NCBI GenBank assembly: GCA_018417955.1
Contig: JACTVC010000003.1
Span: 2,418,001-2,482,000 of the forward strand
Source of the DNA: Laccaria trichodermophora
Taxonomy: Eukaryota; Basidiomycota; Agaricomycetes; Agaricales; Hydnangiaceae
Length of the DNA stretch: 64,000 bases
Reading direction: 5' to 3'
The notes beneath the pieces were generated by a model, which was given only the letters and a program-made list of their open reading frames with translations, did not search any database and was not told the DNA's origin. The position numbers were made by a program, and so were the translations under genes. Within the stretch, counting starts at the first letter, position 1. Every line of letters starts with the position of its first letter. Below, piece by piece: positions 1-11,219 of the stretch.

Positions 1-41
1 TCATTCTTCACCAAACAATTATTTTGAACTTCGTCGTCACG

Positions 42-512
42 AAATGTCCTACGTCTCCCCCCGTCTCACACACGTGATGTGCTGGCAATCACCGGCGCTC
101 CATATATGGAAATCTTCAGACTTAGGGCAATGTGCTAAGTCGGCGCTAACCCTAACCTAACCCATCTAACCACCTAACCACCTAACCCTAACAACTAACC
201 TAACCAAGAACGCGCTACCGCGCGGGGAGAAAAATGTCCGCATCCCTAACCATTAACCCTAACAACTAACCTAACAACAACGCGCTACCGCGCGTTGAGT
301 AAAATATCCCCACGCTCGTTTTATACATAGAAAAAAAAGTGGAGTAAAGAGAATTGAACCCAAAACCTCTTGGAAAGAGTCTTAAAGTCTGTGTGGTTAA
401 CCACTACACCAAACCGGCATTTGTTTTGAAGGTTTGCCATACACCATATGCTCCCACAGCGTATCATCTTTCCTTTTAAGGAAGGTGAGACGGGGGGAGA
501 GCTGTGCCATTT
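42..512. mobile_element. Mutator-like non-autonomous element (471 bp) with 9-bp target duplication
   Basis: The element is flanked by the direct repeat GTCGTCACG at 33-41 and 513-521. Its ends are imperfect inverted repeats: both begin AAATG and share CTCCCCCCGTCTCAC about 12 bases inside. The related block at about 4030-4050 reads GTCGT followed directly by the downstream sequence, so it acts as an empty site. A 9-bp target duplication with TIRs is the hallmark of Mutator-like elements. No transposase is present. The interior holds CCTAAC-rich tracts, a repeated CGCGCTACCGCGCG-like motif (about 206-222 and 280-297) and a tRNA-like sequence. Confidence 0.72.
339..417 (-). tRNA. degenerate tRNA-like sequence, possible Pol III unit
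   Basis: On the minus strand an A-box (TGGTGTAGTGG, 401-411) is followed by a perfect 4-bp D-stem (GTGT/ACAC), a 5-bp hairpin with the shape of a long variable arm (CTCTT-TCC-AAGAG) and a B-box-like GGTTCAATTCT (350-360). A run of eight T (331-338) could terminate Pol III. The acceptor and anticodon stems do not pair well, so this is probably a tRNA-derived sequence carried by the surrounding element rather than a working tRNA gene. No isotype is assigned. Confidence 0.35.
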
Positions 513-2660
513 GTCGTCACGGTTTTCCGAGAGCTCCTTGCCCCATGCCTCCTCACTATCTGGTTTCACTTCCAAAAGGTTTGTGTAGCCATCTGTTGTG
601 GCTCCTTTAAGTCGCAACTTCATACGATGGACGACAGTGGGTACCCCTGCACAGATAGTTACGAAACGGTCGAAAGTGGACGAAAAGCGCATCCATAGGC
701 GATTTTCCAGCAAGCAGAAATGATCGGGTTTCAAAGGCGGAAATCCATAAATTACATTGCCCGTACGATACCACTGCCGCCTTACACGCCAAAAAGCTAC
801 TAGGACGATACTACAAAGATTATATACAAAGGTAAAAAGTTACTCTGACGGATTTTCGCAAGGTATCTAAACGTTCAAGCGATCGCCCAAGATGGAAAAA
901 TATGGGTATGGCCTCCTTTTTCAAAAGAATGTGCTATTTCCCCTCATCCAATGGACCACTAGGACCTCCAACCTTCTCAGGCTTAGCCCCAACCTTCTCC
1001 TCAGTAGAAACCCGCCTCGCAAAAACGTCATAGAGAAAACTCTTAGGAGGTAGCACGTTCCCAAATTCATTCGGGTCAAGCATAGGCTGCGGCCTCGAAA
1101 GATCCACGCGACGACCTCGGCGCCCCACGATCGCGAGGAAATCCGTGACTGGAAGCGTGCGTGCTAAATCCAGAGAAATGCGCCGATTATCCAAATCATC
1201 AAATTCCAAGCGGGGACTTCGCTGTGAGCTTTCCGTGTCAGGATTATCGTCTGTCTGCTTCGGGAAACGGTGTCGTCCAGGTAAAGGGCTGTTTTCGGAC
1301 ACCGAACCACGCTTGATATCACCGCGAGCTTTCGTCGGGTTCACGAGCACCGTTCCAACATAACGACCTTTCGGCAGCGGTGGTGGCGACTTCAACGAGG
1401 GGGGGAACGGCTCAGACGACGGGAGCAAGAGTTCCGACGGCATCCTAACAATACCACCCCAAAGGTTCTTGTGTGCATACTCAAAGTGTTTCGGGAATGA
1501 TGCAAGACGCCAGGTAACTGACCCACAACCTAAGAGAACACTCCCCATAAATTGGTTAGTCTTGCGAAATAATTATGATACCAAAGAATTATTGGTCGAT
1601 CTGAGCTTACCGCGGATAGGACAATCAAGAGCAATGCGTGACAGATGTGATTCATCAACATGTTTTTCCAGATCTTCGCACGATTTTTGTAGCTTGAAAT
1701 TACACCGTGGCAACTTGCATTCTATTGGAATCCTTGTATTCTAGAGCCAAAAAATTCAAATAAATGCTGTGAAAGATATAGAAATGTATGTATGACAAAC
1801 CTGTTTTCTCCGAGAATGACAGTGGGTGTGCATATGCTAGAAAAATAAAAGTCAGCCCGAAAATAGTCTTAAAACCTGTTCCAGATAAAACAGAAGATAG
1901 CAAAATTGACAAGAAATAAGATAGCAATATATGTGACAACCCCCCAAGTCAAGGAAACAGCACACTAGGAAGACAACACACACACCTTTCTCAACAAATC
2001 CCAGCTTCCCAAAACAACTTGACATGTCTTAGGCTTGCCTCCAGATTTTCCAATATCCCAATTGCATTTGAATCCACCTGGCTTGAGTGCATGTTTTGCA
2101 ACATCTCCAATCGTTTCTGGGGAAAGGATTACACCATGTCCATCAGCCATAGACAAAGACTGAGTTCTGCACAGTTCTTGAACAGTGGACAGGTCTCAAG
2201 GCCAGCAAGACTACTTGGGAGAGAATGTTTGATGTCAGCCAATGTCCACCCAGCACAGCATACTCTGTGCCACAGAAGACAAAAGACTTTCCAGAACTAC
2301 CAAGTGTAAAAGAGCTAGATGTCCACACCTAAAAGAAAGGAAAGAAAGGCTCAATCTGGGAAGTGGCTTGAGAGAAGGAAGGGGTGAAGGGGAGGAACTG
2401 TCAAGCAATGTGCAATTTAAATCCAACAATTTTGACATATGGTCATGTGGTGTGACATGATCCTGATCCAAAAAAAAAAACTTAAAGGAATTGACAGAAA
2501 GGTAGTTTGTAGTGTCCTTGACTATGTGTAGCAGCCAGCCAACAAGACATGCCATAATGCTATCAATGGTGTGAGGGTATATTCTGAGATGCACACATCC
2601 TGTGAAGGGTTGTGAGTTGCAAGCAGCAACCATAGTGTGACCGTGTCTGTGGAACACAGC
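513..2660. repeat. left block of a segmental duplication
   Basis: This block matches about 4040-6180 in order and orientation. It contains the C2H2 gene, the sequence downstream of it (about 620-930) and about 500 bp upstream of its start. The match resumes to the left of the Mutator-like insertion at positions 1-41. Identity is high in the exons and in the long third intron region, and lower with many indels elsewhere, so the duplication is not very recent. Except for the C2H2 gene I see no other gene in this block. Confidence 0.75.
934..2150 (-). CDS. C2H2 zinc-finger protein, copy A
   Basis: Four exons can be built with consistent phase: 1986-2150, 1801-1836, 1611-1740 and 934-1529, giving 308 residues. 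The small second exon is only 36 bp. The protein has three C2H2-like fingers near the N-terminus. The first ends in the HMHTHC motif across the exon 1/2 junction, the second is CKLPRC followed by HVDESH, and the third is CPIRGC followed by HFEYAH. The remaining two thirds are proline- and serine-rich without a domain I recognise. Copy B at 4496-5700 has the same exon layout and is very similar, so both are probably real genes under constraint. Target and function are unknown; a DNA-binding role is inferred only from the fingers. Confidence 0.75.
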
Positions 2661-2699
2661 ACTCAGAGCAAGATAATCTCAAATTCCACATTTGAGATT

Positions 2700-3560
2700 C
2701 TCTCCCTACCATGTTCCTTCATACTCTCGGCGAACCTTCTTCTGCTCCTGTTCCTCATCCATCTCCTTGCGCAGCGCACTCGGGACGCGTGCTGAGCCAA
2801 GCCTGTCCCACCGACAATCAGCTGAACATCACCGGAAGACGCATTCGCGTCCCCAACAACACATCCCGATGCGAGAAAAATGGCTTTGAAAAATTCGACT
2901 CGATCCCAATTGCCTACTATGTAAATAATCAATCGAGAGCGCTCAACAGAAAAAAAAACCGACTCACCTGATGATGGACATCATGATAATCTTCATTATT
3001 CCCCGTAAACATTTGTAACGGGTCCCACAGAAATTGTATCCACATTCTTCAAAGTCGACACGCTACGGGGCATCGCCTGTCGCGTGCTCACGCCCATAGC
3101 CCATTCCCCAATGACAGCACCAAGGGGGTCCAAGAGGAATCCCTCCAGTTGGTGGTTGTATAAAGACCCAAAGGCGTAAGGTATGTAAAGGTGGTGGTGG
3201 TGCCATGAATGGAATTGCTTTTTGTCGGCGTGCATGAGGCGGTGGAGAAAGTATTGCCAAGTGTCAATTATGAACTTCAAATGAGCGTGACGTGAGTAGG
3301 GTAAAAGGCTGAAGGAGGGACGGGACGGACATTGCGGCAAAGAACTCAAAGAACTGAGCAATCGGAATCCCCCACCAAATACACACGGCCTCTCCCCGCC
3401 CCTCGACGTTTTCTTCATCTTCACTGTCCTCAGATTCCTGCCCCTATTCACTTCATCCTCATCCTTATTCAAGTCCTCCCCTCCAATTTCCTCATCCTCT
3501 TCATCAAATTTCCCCCTCCCGCCGTTTCTACCCTCCAAATCTCCATAAGGTGCTTCCTAG
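2700..3560 (-). pseudogene. chimeric relic: VMS1 fragment joined to SUR2 3' half
   Basis: Positions 2735-2845 match the VMS1 coding region near 6460-6590 (the EEE/KKK-rich and MTS/ankyrin-like part). From about 2848 the sequence switches to the C-terminus of SUR2 (compare 9975-10050), and 3000-3360 matches the central SUR2 exon with the histidine-rich motifs. The GWW-like segment before the FIIDTWQYFLHR motif is still visible. Frames are broken, a histidine stretch is expanded (HSWHHHHL) and the N-terminal half is not recognisable. The structure implies loss of SEC53 and of most of VMS1 from a duplicated VMS1-SEC53-SUR2 block. Confidence 0.8.
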
Positions 3561-3639
3561 AGGTCTGCCCGCCGTTTTATTTCGGATCTGCAATGCTAGC
3601 TTGTAAACTCCGGAGTGCGCTCGAGCTACAGAAAACATG

Positions 3640-4000
3640 AAGATGGATATCGGAGGATGAAAAGCAACGGCTACTTACCCGACCTACACGTAGGTTCTGG
3701 AGCGGCGGAGAGATCCACATCCATTGGATCTTCGCGCTCCACATGGCGTTGATGTTCTGGATCAAAATCTACGGTAACACCAACGCCAGCGCAGATTCGA
3801 AATGCCACCGCAATGTGTAGTGCTTCCTCCAGCTGCGCAATTTGATGTGCTAAGGATAAACTTGTTGACGGACAGCCCCCTAACGAACAGAAGGAGAGAG
3901 AAAATTACCAGCATACGTCCTGCGGACATTGCGCAAGAGATTTCCTACGAGGGTGGAAATAAAACGGGTTATCGTTATTTGGCTGTCCCGGGCTCGGCAA
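3640..4000 (-). other. coding-like fragment, unassigned
   Basis: On the minus strand, about 3675-3840 reads as an open stretch (ending in the segment EREDPMDVDLSAAPEPTC) followed by a good GT splice donor. I do not recognise the family, and no partner exons are clear. It lies between the SUR2 relic and the second duplicated block, so it may be a leftover exon. The rest of the interval shows nothing that I can support. Confidence 0.25.
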
Positions 4001-4004
4001 GCAT

Positions 4005-6180
4005 CTTCATCCTCTGCCAAACAATCTTTTGAACTCCGTCGTTTTTCTAGCTTTCAGTCCTTTCACAGTTCCTGACCTCCTTCTGCATCTGGTTTCACCG
4101 CCAACAAATTTGTGTAGGTCTTGATTATAGCTTCTTTGTATCACAACTGAAGCTCATACTATGAATGACAGTGGGAACCCCGGCGCAGCTACGTGGAGCT
4201 GGGATAGGTACGAAACGGTCGAAATTGCACGAAAAACGCGTTTCAAAATAACCCATAGCCAAGTTTCCAGCAAGCGGAAGCAATCAAGCGCAAAATGCAG
4301 AAGCCCAAAAATTACATTGCTCGTACTATACCTCTGCCACCTTACCCGCCAAAAAGCTACTAGGATAATGCTACAGAAATTATATACAACGGTAAGAGTT
4401 ACTCTAGGTGACGGATTTCCGTAAGGTATCAAAACGCTCAAGGGACCACCCAACATGGAACAATATGGTCATGGTCTCCCTTTCAAAAGAATGTGCTATT
4501 TCCCCCCATCCCCTAAACCACGAACCTTCTCAGGCTTGGTCCCACCCTTATTCTCAGTAGTAACCCGCCTTGCGAAAACCTCATAGAGAATACTCTTAGG
4601 AGGCATCACGTTCCTAAATTCGTCCGGGTCAAGCATCGGCTGCGGCCTCGCAAGATCCACGCGAGGACCTCGGCGCCCCACGATCGCGAGAAAGTCCGTG
4701 ACCGGAAACGTACGTGCCAAATCCAGAGAAATGCGCCGATTGTCCAAATCTTCAAATTCCAAGCGGGGACTTCGCTGTGAGCTTTCCGGATCAGGATTAT
4801 CGTCTGTCTGCTTCGGGAAACGGTGTCGTCCAGGTAAAGGGCTGTTTTCGGACACCGAACCACTCTTGATATCGCCGCGAGCTTTCGTCGGGTTTACGAG
4901 CGCCGCTCCAACGGTACGAACTTTCGGCAGTGGTGGTGGCGACTTCAAGGAAGGAAGAAATGGCTTAGACGACGGGAGCAAGAGTTCCGACGGCATTCTG
5001 ACAATAGCACCCCAAAGGTTTTTGTGCGCATCCTCAAAGTGTTTCGGAAATGATGCAAGACGCCAGGTAACTGACCCACAACCTAAGAAAACATTACCCA
5101 AAAATTAATTAGTCTTTCGGAACAATTATGATACCAAAGAGTTATCGGCCGGTCTGGCTTACCGCGAATAGGACAATCAAGAGCAATGCGTGACAAGTGT
5201 GATTCATCAACATGTTTTTCAAGATCTTCGCACGACTTTTGTAGCTTGAAATTACAGCGCGGCAACTTGCATTCTATCGGAAACCTAGTATTCTAGAGCC
5301 AAAAATTCAAATAAATGCCATGAAGGATATAAAAATGTGTATATGCCAAACCTTTTTCCCCTGAGAACGACAGTGGGTGTGCATATGCTAGAAAAATAAA
5401 AGTAAGCCCAAAAATATTCTTAAAACCTGTTCCGGATAAGACAGAATATAGAAAAATTGATGAGAAATACGATAGCAAAATGCGTGTGACAACCCAAGTC
5501 AAGGAAACAGCACACCAAGAAGACAACACACATACCTTTCTCAACAAATCCCAGCTTCCCAAAACAACTTGACATGTTTTAGGCTTGCCTCCAGATTTTC
5601 CAATATCCCAATCACATTCAAATCCACCTGGCTTGAGTGCATGTTTTGCAACATCTCCAATTGTTTCTGGGGAAAGGATTGTACCACGCCCATCAGCCAT
5701 GGAGAAAGACTGAGTTCTGCACAGTTCTTGAACAGTGGACAGGTCTCAAGCTGGGCAACACTACTCGGGAGAGAATGTCTGATGCCCACCCAGCACCGCG
5801 TACTGCACTGAAGACAAAGGAGTCTCCAGAATCACCAATGGGAAAAGAGCTGAAATACCAGAGCTAGAAGAAAAGGAAGGAAAGGCTCAAGCTCTCAAGC
5901 TGGAAAGTGGCTTGAGAGATGGAAGGGGTCAAGGGAAGGAATCATCAAGTGACATGCATTCACAAATTTCACATACAGTCACATGGTGTGACATGATCAT
6001 TACAAAAAAAACTTGTGTGTTGTTTAGGTGTTCACGCATCTAGTCAGGGAATTGTAGACCATGTAGTGCCAAATGGTGTGAGGATATATTCTAAGATGTG
6101 CATTTCCCAAGAAGGGTTTGCGCACTGGATGACCTCAAATTCCACACATCAAAACATGATCCTGCATGAGGAGCAAAATT
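4005..6180. repeat. right block of the segmental duplication
   Basis: This is the partner of the block at 1-2660, in the same orientation. It lacks the Mutator-like insertion and therefore shows the pre-insertion state near 4030-4050. The stretch 5701-6180 upstream of the C2H2 gene is conserved with 2151-2660 but shows no open reading frame I would call. Confidence 0.72.
4496..5700 (-). CDS. C2H2 zinc-finger protein, copy B
   Basis: Exons 5536-5700, 5352-5387, 5163-5292 and 4496-5082 join with consistent phase to a 305-residue protein. As in copy A, the 36-bp microexon supplies the histidines of finger one (HMHTHC), exon three carries CKLPRC and HVDESH, and the third finger spans the exon 3/4 junction (CPIRGC, then HFEDAH). 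The C-terminal part includes the segment PLPGRHRFPKQTDDNP, identical in both copies. Differences from copy A are mostly substitutions and small in-frame changes, with no stops. The gene lies just downstream of VMS1 on the same strand (its start is about 490 bp from the VMS1 stop). Function unknown. Confidence 0.75.
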
Positions 6181-6189
6181 TGTTACCAT

Positions 6190-8413
6190 TCACCTTGCCC
6201 CCAGTAGCTTCATACGAGCCTCAGCAGCCCGTGCCCGTCTCTCCCTCTCAACCTTGGCCCTCATCTCAGGAGTAAGACCCATAACAGCATCAGCCGCACC
6301 AGAATTCCCTCCAAGCCGATTAGCAACCGCCGACGAAGGCTTTTTTTCTTCCTTGGTCTTGGTCTGAACCACCACAGGCGGCGTCTTCGGTCTCTCCACC
6401 TCCCTCTCCCGGTCTTTAGCCTCCCGCTCCCTAACACGCTCCTTCAACCCCTTCCGGCGTACCTTCTTCTTCTCCTCCTGTTCCTCCTCCATCTCCTTGC
6501 TCAGCGCACTCGGGACGCGCGCCGAACCAAGCCAGTCCCACCATTCCGGGTGGGCAGCTGCGCATCGCCGGAAGACGTCCCGGAGGGGTTTGGTGCGCGC
6601 GAGGTCATAAGCTGTACGGCGCCCGGTGGCGCTGACCTTGCGCGGAGAGTCAGAGGTGTCCCCTCCTTCGTCCACGTCGCCGTCAACGTCAACGTCAACT
6701 TGTCCAGACTTTGAAGGGACGGGAATCGTCGGGTCCGCACGAGCCTCTTCGAGCAACCACTGCGTCACGTCCTCGTGTCCTGCACGCGTCGCCACCTGAA
6801 GCAAGGTACCCCAGCGTTCCCCGGTCCATTCGGGCACGGGTGTATCGATGTTTCCTCCCAACGCCGCGTTTTCCCGCTCCCAAAACGCTTTGAGCGGTTC
6901 CAAGCGTCCTTTATGTATCATTTCTAGAAGACGAGACCATTTTTCTCGAAGGAGCTCTTCTTCCTTGCTTAGTTTGGGTTGTTTTGGCTTTTCTGGGACG
7001 ATGGGAGCTATGGGAGCGGGAGGTGGTCGTGGCTTAGGGAGCAGAGAGGCAAGGTGTGCTTCGTCCTGTGCGCGGAGGGCATCTTCTGTCAGGTGGGATA
7101 CTTTGGTTCTTGTGAGTTCCGCGAGACAGCGAGTGAGTTCTGCTTGTGTCTGTTCGTGTATCGAAAAAAAAATGAGCAAGTGTGGTAGGTGAAGAAAGAA
7201 AGAAAAGAAACGTACAGGACGACGGGTAGGGAATGGGAAAGTCCGTAAACGTGGATCACCTTTCTTGATAACGGCATCCTCGTAATTGAGGAAGATCTTG
7301 CGGTTCGAGGTGCTAGCACGAATCCAGATCCTCTCGCAGCCCTCGATGTCTTCAGCCCATTCATTCAGTAAATTTCTGATGTCCTAACATCTTTTCGTTA
7401 AACATACGAGGGTCATGAAAAGAAAAGAACACACCTCGCGTAAAGCTTGTTCTCCGTATCGTCGCAATTGAGCACCAGCGCTCTTTGCATTGCCTTTTGC
7501 GTTATCATTCGTCGATTGAGAACCACCCTGTTTTCTCCGTGCTAAATTTAATCTTGTGAGCCCAATCGCCCCCCATACACACCAACGAAAACTTACTGGT
7601 ATACCGATGGAACGTCTTATGCCTCAATACCTCCGTTTCCGGTTTCGGTTTCTTCACCTTTTTCTTCCTCCCCTTCCCTGTCGTATCCCCTTCAACCTGA
7701 GCCTCCTCTACATCATCCTTGGGCTGGCTAACCTGCACCAACGCACCCGCAAAATGTCCTCCAGCGACCATGAACATCGCCCACGTCCTTCCCTCCGGCT
7801 GGGGAGCTTGCATCTCCATCAGCTCGTCTAGATACGATTCAGGTTTTGTGCGGAGGGGGAATAGAGCGCGATAGATGCCCAGTTGGGTAGAGGGCGGAGA
7901 ATGGAACCAAGTCACTGCCGTCTGCGGTGTATTCTGCGATATGGAGTCGGGAGAATCAGGCCGTGCATTGAGTCGCTTCGTTTTGTTCACTAGCGCGTCG
8001 ACGGCATCGGAATCGTCGCCGTCATCTTCATCTGTAGAGGACTCTGAACCAGATATGGAATCTTCCAGCGCTATACATCCAAAATTGAGACCAGTAGAAC
8101 AAAATGGAGTGAAACAACGAGACGCACCATCAATGAGCTCCCCGAATATCGCCTCGGTAACTGGCTGTCCACCGTTCAAGCGGACCTTGACGTTATACCT
8201 ATGCCAATCAGAACGGAAATGTGTTCGCTGTTCATCTAGATCACGAAAGGTGATCCCAAGGCAAATACTGCAGGACCTCAAACCGCTTGTAGACGCGGGG
8301 GGGAGGACAGGCTCAGGTGTGGGTGCTCGCGACGGTGGTCGATTTAGCAAGGTTCTGGGGGTGAGTGTGTCGAGAAGTTCTGGTGGGAGTGAGTAGACGT
8401 GGAAAGTCTGCAT
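6190..8413 (-). CDS. VMS1: Vms1/ANKZF1-type peptidyl-tRNA hydrolase
   Basis: Vms1 releases stalled nascent chains from tRNA on 60S subunits in ribosome-associated quality control and binds Cdc48. The start is taken at 8413 (MQTFHVYSLPPE), because the open frame upstream has no ATG. Visible parts in order: a C2H2-like zinc finger (CSICLG with HFRSDWHRYNVK); the VLRF1 release-factor-like domain, where a splice at about 7596/7539 creates the catalytic GGSQ loop (KQGGSQS) followed by SAGAQLRRYGEQAL; ankyrin-like sequence (about 6850-6560); and a basic, charged C-terminus. The last residues contain R-x5-AA-x2-R within RERRARAAEARM, the VIM motif for Cdc48/p97. At least four introns. It shares a 183-bp upstream region with SEC53. 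Confidence 0.9.
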
Positions 8414-8596
8414 TTCTAAACGCGTTGTGTGTGGGTAATTTCTGTGAAGATCTTCTGGGTCAGTAGAAGGGATTATAAATGACTGCAAGTTATCCGAAAA
8501 AACGTATTACTGACTCGTCAATCTAAGCGCCCGGAGATTGCCGGTCCGTAAGTTTGATCTACCTCACGTTCACGTTCAGTGTTCTTCACCTCAATC
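8414..8596. promoter_or_regulatory. shared upstream region of VMS1 and SEC53
   Basis: These 183 bp separate the divergent start codons of VMS1 and SEC53. It must contain both promoters unless one overlaps a coding region. No clear TATA box is seen; a pyrimidine-rich stretch (about 8571-8595) precedes the SEC53 start. Confidence 0.5.
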
Positions 8597-9691
8597 ATGG
8601 TCTCTGCAGCATTCGCCAGCAGGCCTGTGAAAAAGCTTTGTCTCTTCGATGTCGACGGTACACTCAGCCTCGCGCGTCAGGTAACTTTCCATACCCCTCT
8701 CAGAACGTCACAGGACCTACCTTGTTTTTGCTAACTGGTAGGAGGCCTCGCCAGAGATGCTCGCAACCCTCCACGCCCTCCGCCAAAAGCTTGTCATAGG
8801 TTTCGTCGGCGGCTCCGATCTCACCAAGATCTCAGAGCAGCTCGGGAGCAACGGTACGCTCTCCTCTAGTACTCAAGGCACTCACTCAAATGAATGTTGA
8901 CGGAAAGCCATCCACGACTTTGACTATGCATTCTCCGAAAACGGGTTAACGGCCTTCAAACTCGGCGAACCCCTCCCTTCACAGTCGTTCATCGACTTTA
9001 TAGGTGAAGAGCGGTACAAATCCTTGGTCAAGTTTATACTTCATTATATCGCGGATCTGGATATACCCATTAAGCGGTAGTACTCACTCACTCGCTCTAC
9101 CTCGGCCTCCTACTAATGGTGAACAGAGGAACGTTCATCGAATTCCGTAAAGGCATGGCAAACGTCAGTCCAATCGGCCGAAACGCCACGTCAGTATTAT
9201 GTACCATGCATACCTCCTTCTCCTTTCCCAAATCCACATCATAGGATTCAAGAACGTATCGACTTTGAGAAATACGATTTGGTTCGTGTTTCTTGTCCTT
9301 TCTTTCTTTCTTCTCTTCCCTTACGCCAGCCACAGAAACACGGAATTAGAGCTACACTCGTTCAAGCGCTCAAAGACAACTTCCCCGACTACGGTCTGAC
9401 ATATTCTATCGGCGGACAGATATCATTCGACGTATTCCCGCATGGGTGGGATAAGACATTCGCGCTTGGACGCGTCGCGGATGAGGAATTTGAGGAGATA
9501 CATTTCTTTGGTGATAAAACGTACAAGGCAAGCTTGGGTTCCCCTTCTTGATCCGTTCAACTCTCACATGGGCATGGGCTTAGGGTGGAAATGATTATGA
9601 GATCTTTATTGATCCACGGACCACTGGACATGCTGTTAAGCACCCTGAGGATACCATCCGCATCGTAAAGGAGTTGTTCCTCAGCAACTAA
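8597..9691 (+). CDS. SEC53: phosphomannomutase
   Basis: The enzyme converts mannose-6-phosphate to mannose-1-phosphate in the cytosol, feeding GDP-mannose synthesis for glycosylation and GPI anchors. The start at 8597 gives a short N-terminus followed by the HAD motif FDVDGTL, where the first Asp is the nucleophile. Further family segments follow: [27 protein letters not shown], the basic [14 protein letters not shown] substrate-binding segment, [18 protein letters not shown] and the metal-binding HFFGDKT. The end is [13 protein letters not shown]. About six short introns interrupt the gene. Length and order match the eukaryotic PMM family and no damage is seen. Confidence 0.93.
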
Positions 9692-9927
9692 GGACAGGAA
9701 GGACATGCAAGGACAATAAGAAGCATCCACGACATTTTACATACATAGATGCAAAGGACTATCAATGTATTAGGGAGTCAACGTTAACTGTACAATTTTT
9801 TTCCGGGAAGCTACTAGTTGTATGAGATCCAAAAGACATTATACGTGTATGACGACAAAACAAAAATTACAAGTGAACACTACTTATGATGAACAACCAA
9901 GCCAAGAGAAATGATCAAGAACATGAA

Positions 9928-10968
9928 CTACTCAACCTTGTCAGCCTTTCTCTTCCGACGTTCAATATCCTGCCGCGTCATTCGCGTCCCCAACAATGCA
10001 TCCCAATGCACGAAAAATGGCTGTGAAAAATTCGACTTGATCCCAATTACCTGGTATAATAGTCAATTAAGGAATCCCAACAAGAAAAGCAACTCACCTG
10101 ATGGTGGATATCATGATAATCTGCATTATTCCCCGTACACATCTGTAACGGGTCCCAAGGAAAGTTGTATCCACAATGATCATCCACAGTCTTCAAACTC
10201 GACACACTAAACAGGACCATCGCCTGTCGCGTGCTCAGACCCATAGCCCACTCCGCAATGACAGCACCAAGTGTGTCTAGGAGGAATCCCTCCAGTGGGT
10301 GGTTGTACAACGACCCAAAGGCGTAGGGTACGTAAAGGCGGTGGTGCCATGAATGGAATTGTTTGTATAGGAATTTGTTGACGTGCATGAGGCGGTGGAG
10401 GAAGTATTGCCAGGTGTCGATTATGAACCTGAAATAAGGATGAAGTGAGTAGGTAGTGTGAAGGACGAGGGAGAGACGGGACGTACATAGCACCAAAGAA
10501 CTGCGCAGTCGGAATCCCCCACCAATACACGAAACTCGCAACCTCCAAAACCACACACGGCCTCTCCCCAAACGCGCCTTCCACAAATGGGTGTAACACT
10601 CCCGCAATTTCACGGATCTTCAGCGCGTGATTCACCGCACCAGGAGACTCATCGGCCAACCAAAACAAGCCCATAATAGTCTGTATAACCTGCTGAAATA
10701 TCACAGCCCACACGACTTGGGAACGTGTTACGAGGTTCCGCGACTTTACTTCTTCCGAGGGGTGTATTCTGTATTTTTCGAGACATTTCCAGTCGCTTGT
10801 GTCGAGGTAGTGGAAGAGGAGGGAGAGGGACCAGTATGCGAGGATGGGTGAGGCGAGGGTGAGGATGCGGTCTGGGATTGGGTGGATGAGGGATTGACGG
10901 GAGGTGTAGTATATTGGGTAGGTGAAGTGATCTTTGGTGAGACAGGTTGTTTGGTTGGATAGGAGCAT
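9928..10968 (-). CDS. SUR2: sphinganine C4-monooxygenase (fatty acid hydroxylase superfamily)
   Basis: This ER membrane di-iron enzyme hydroxylates sphinganine at C4 to make phytosphingosine. Hydrophobic segments near the N-terminus (ILTLASPILAYWSLSLLF; VVWAVIFQQVIQTIMGLFW) and the three histidine boxes are visible: HRLMH, HSWHH and, at the end of exon 2, HDIHH. Three exons: 10500-10968, about 10100-10432 and a last exon ending TRQDIERRKRKADKVE. I chose the ATG at 10968 because it gives the usual family length; the frame stays open upstream to about 11100, but that sequence looks like leader. A decayed partial copy lies at 2848-3560. Confidence 0.9.
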
Positions 10969-11219
10969 GGGTGAGAGAGGGTGAGGAGGGGGTGTATTAA
11001 GGAGGAGAACGACGAGAGGAACGTCGAGGACGACGAGGAGAGAAAAAGAGTCGATGAATGTTACGACTCGAATTATGACGAAAGCACTGGTGCGGCTCAA
11101 GGAAAGAAATTACATCTGCTTTCTCACGGGTGCACATTAGTAAAAGTAAATTATCTATCATGCACGGAATCGCAAATAGGCCATTAGAAGCGCAGAACAA
11201 CCGGTCACTATAATAATCA

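Noticed and set aside
120..290. CCTAAC/CCCTAA words as a telomere
   Set aside because: They are irregular, short and lie inside a transposon with unique sequence on both sides; at most an internal telomere-like tract.
11001..11100. N-terminal extension of SUR2 from position 11100
   Set aside because: The 11100 frame lacks a conserved start context and adds residues not expected in the family; the ATG at 10968 fits better.
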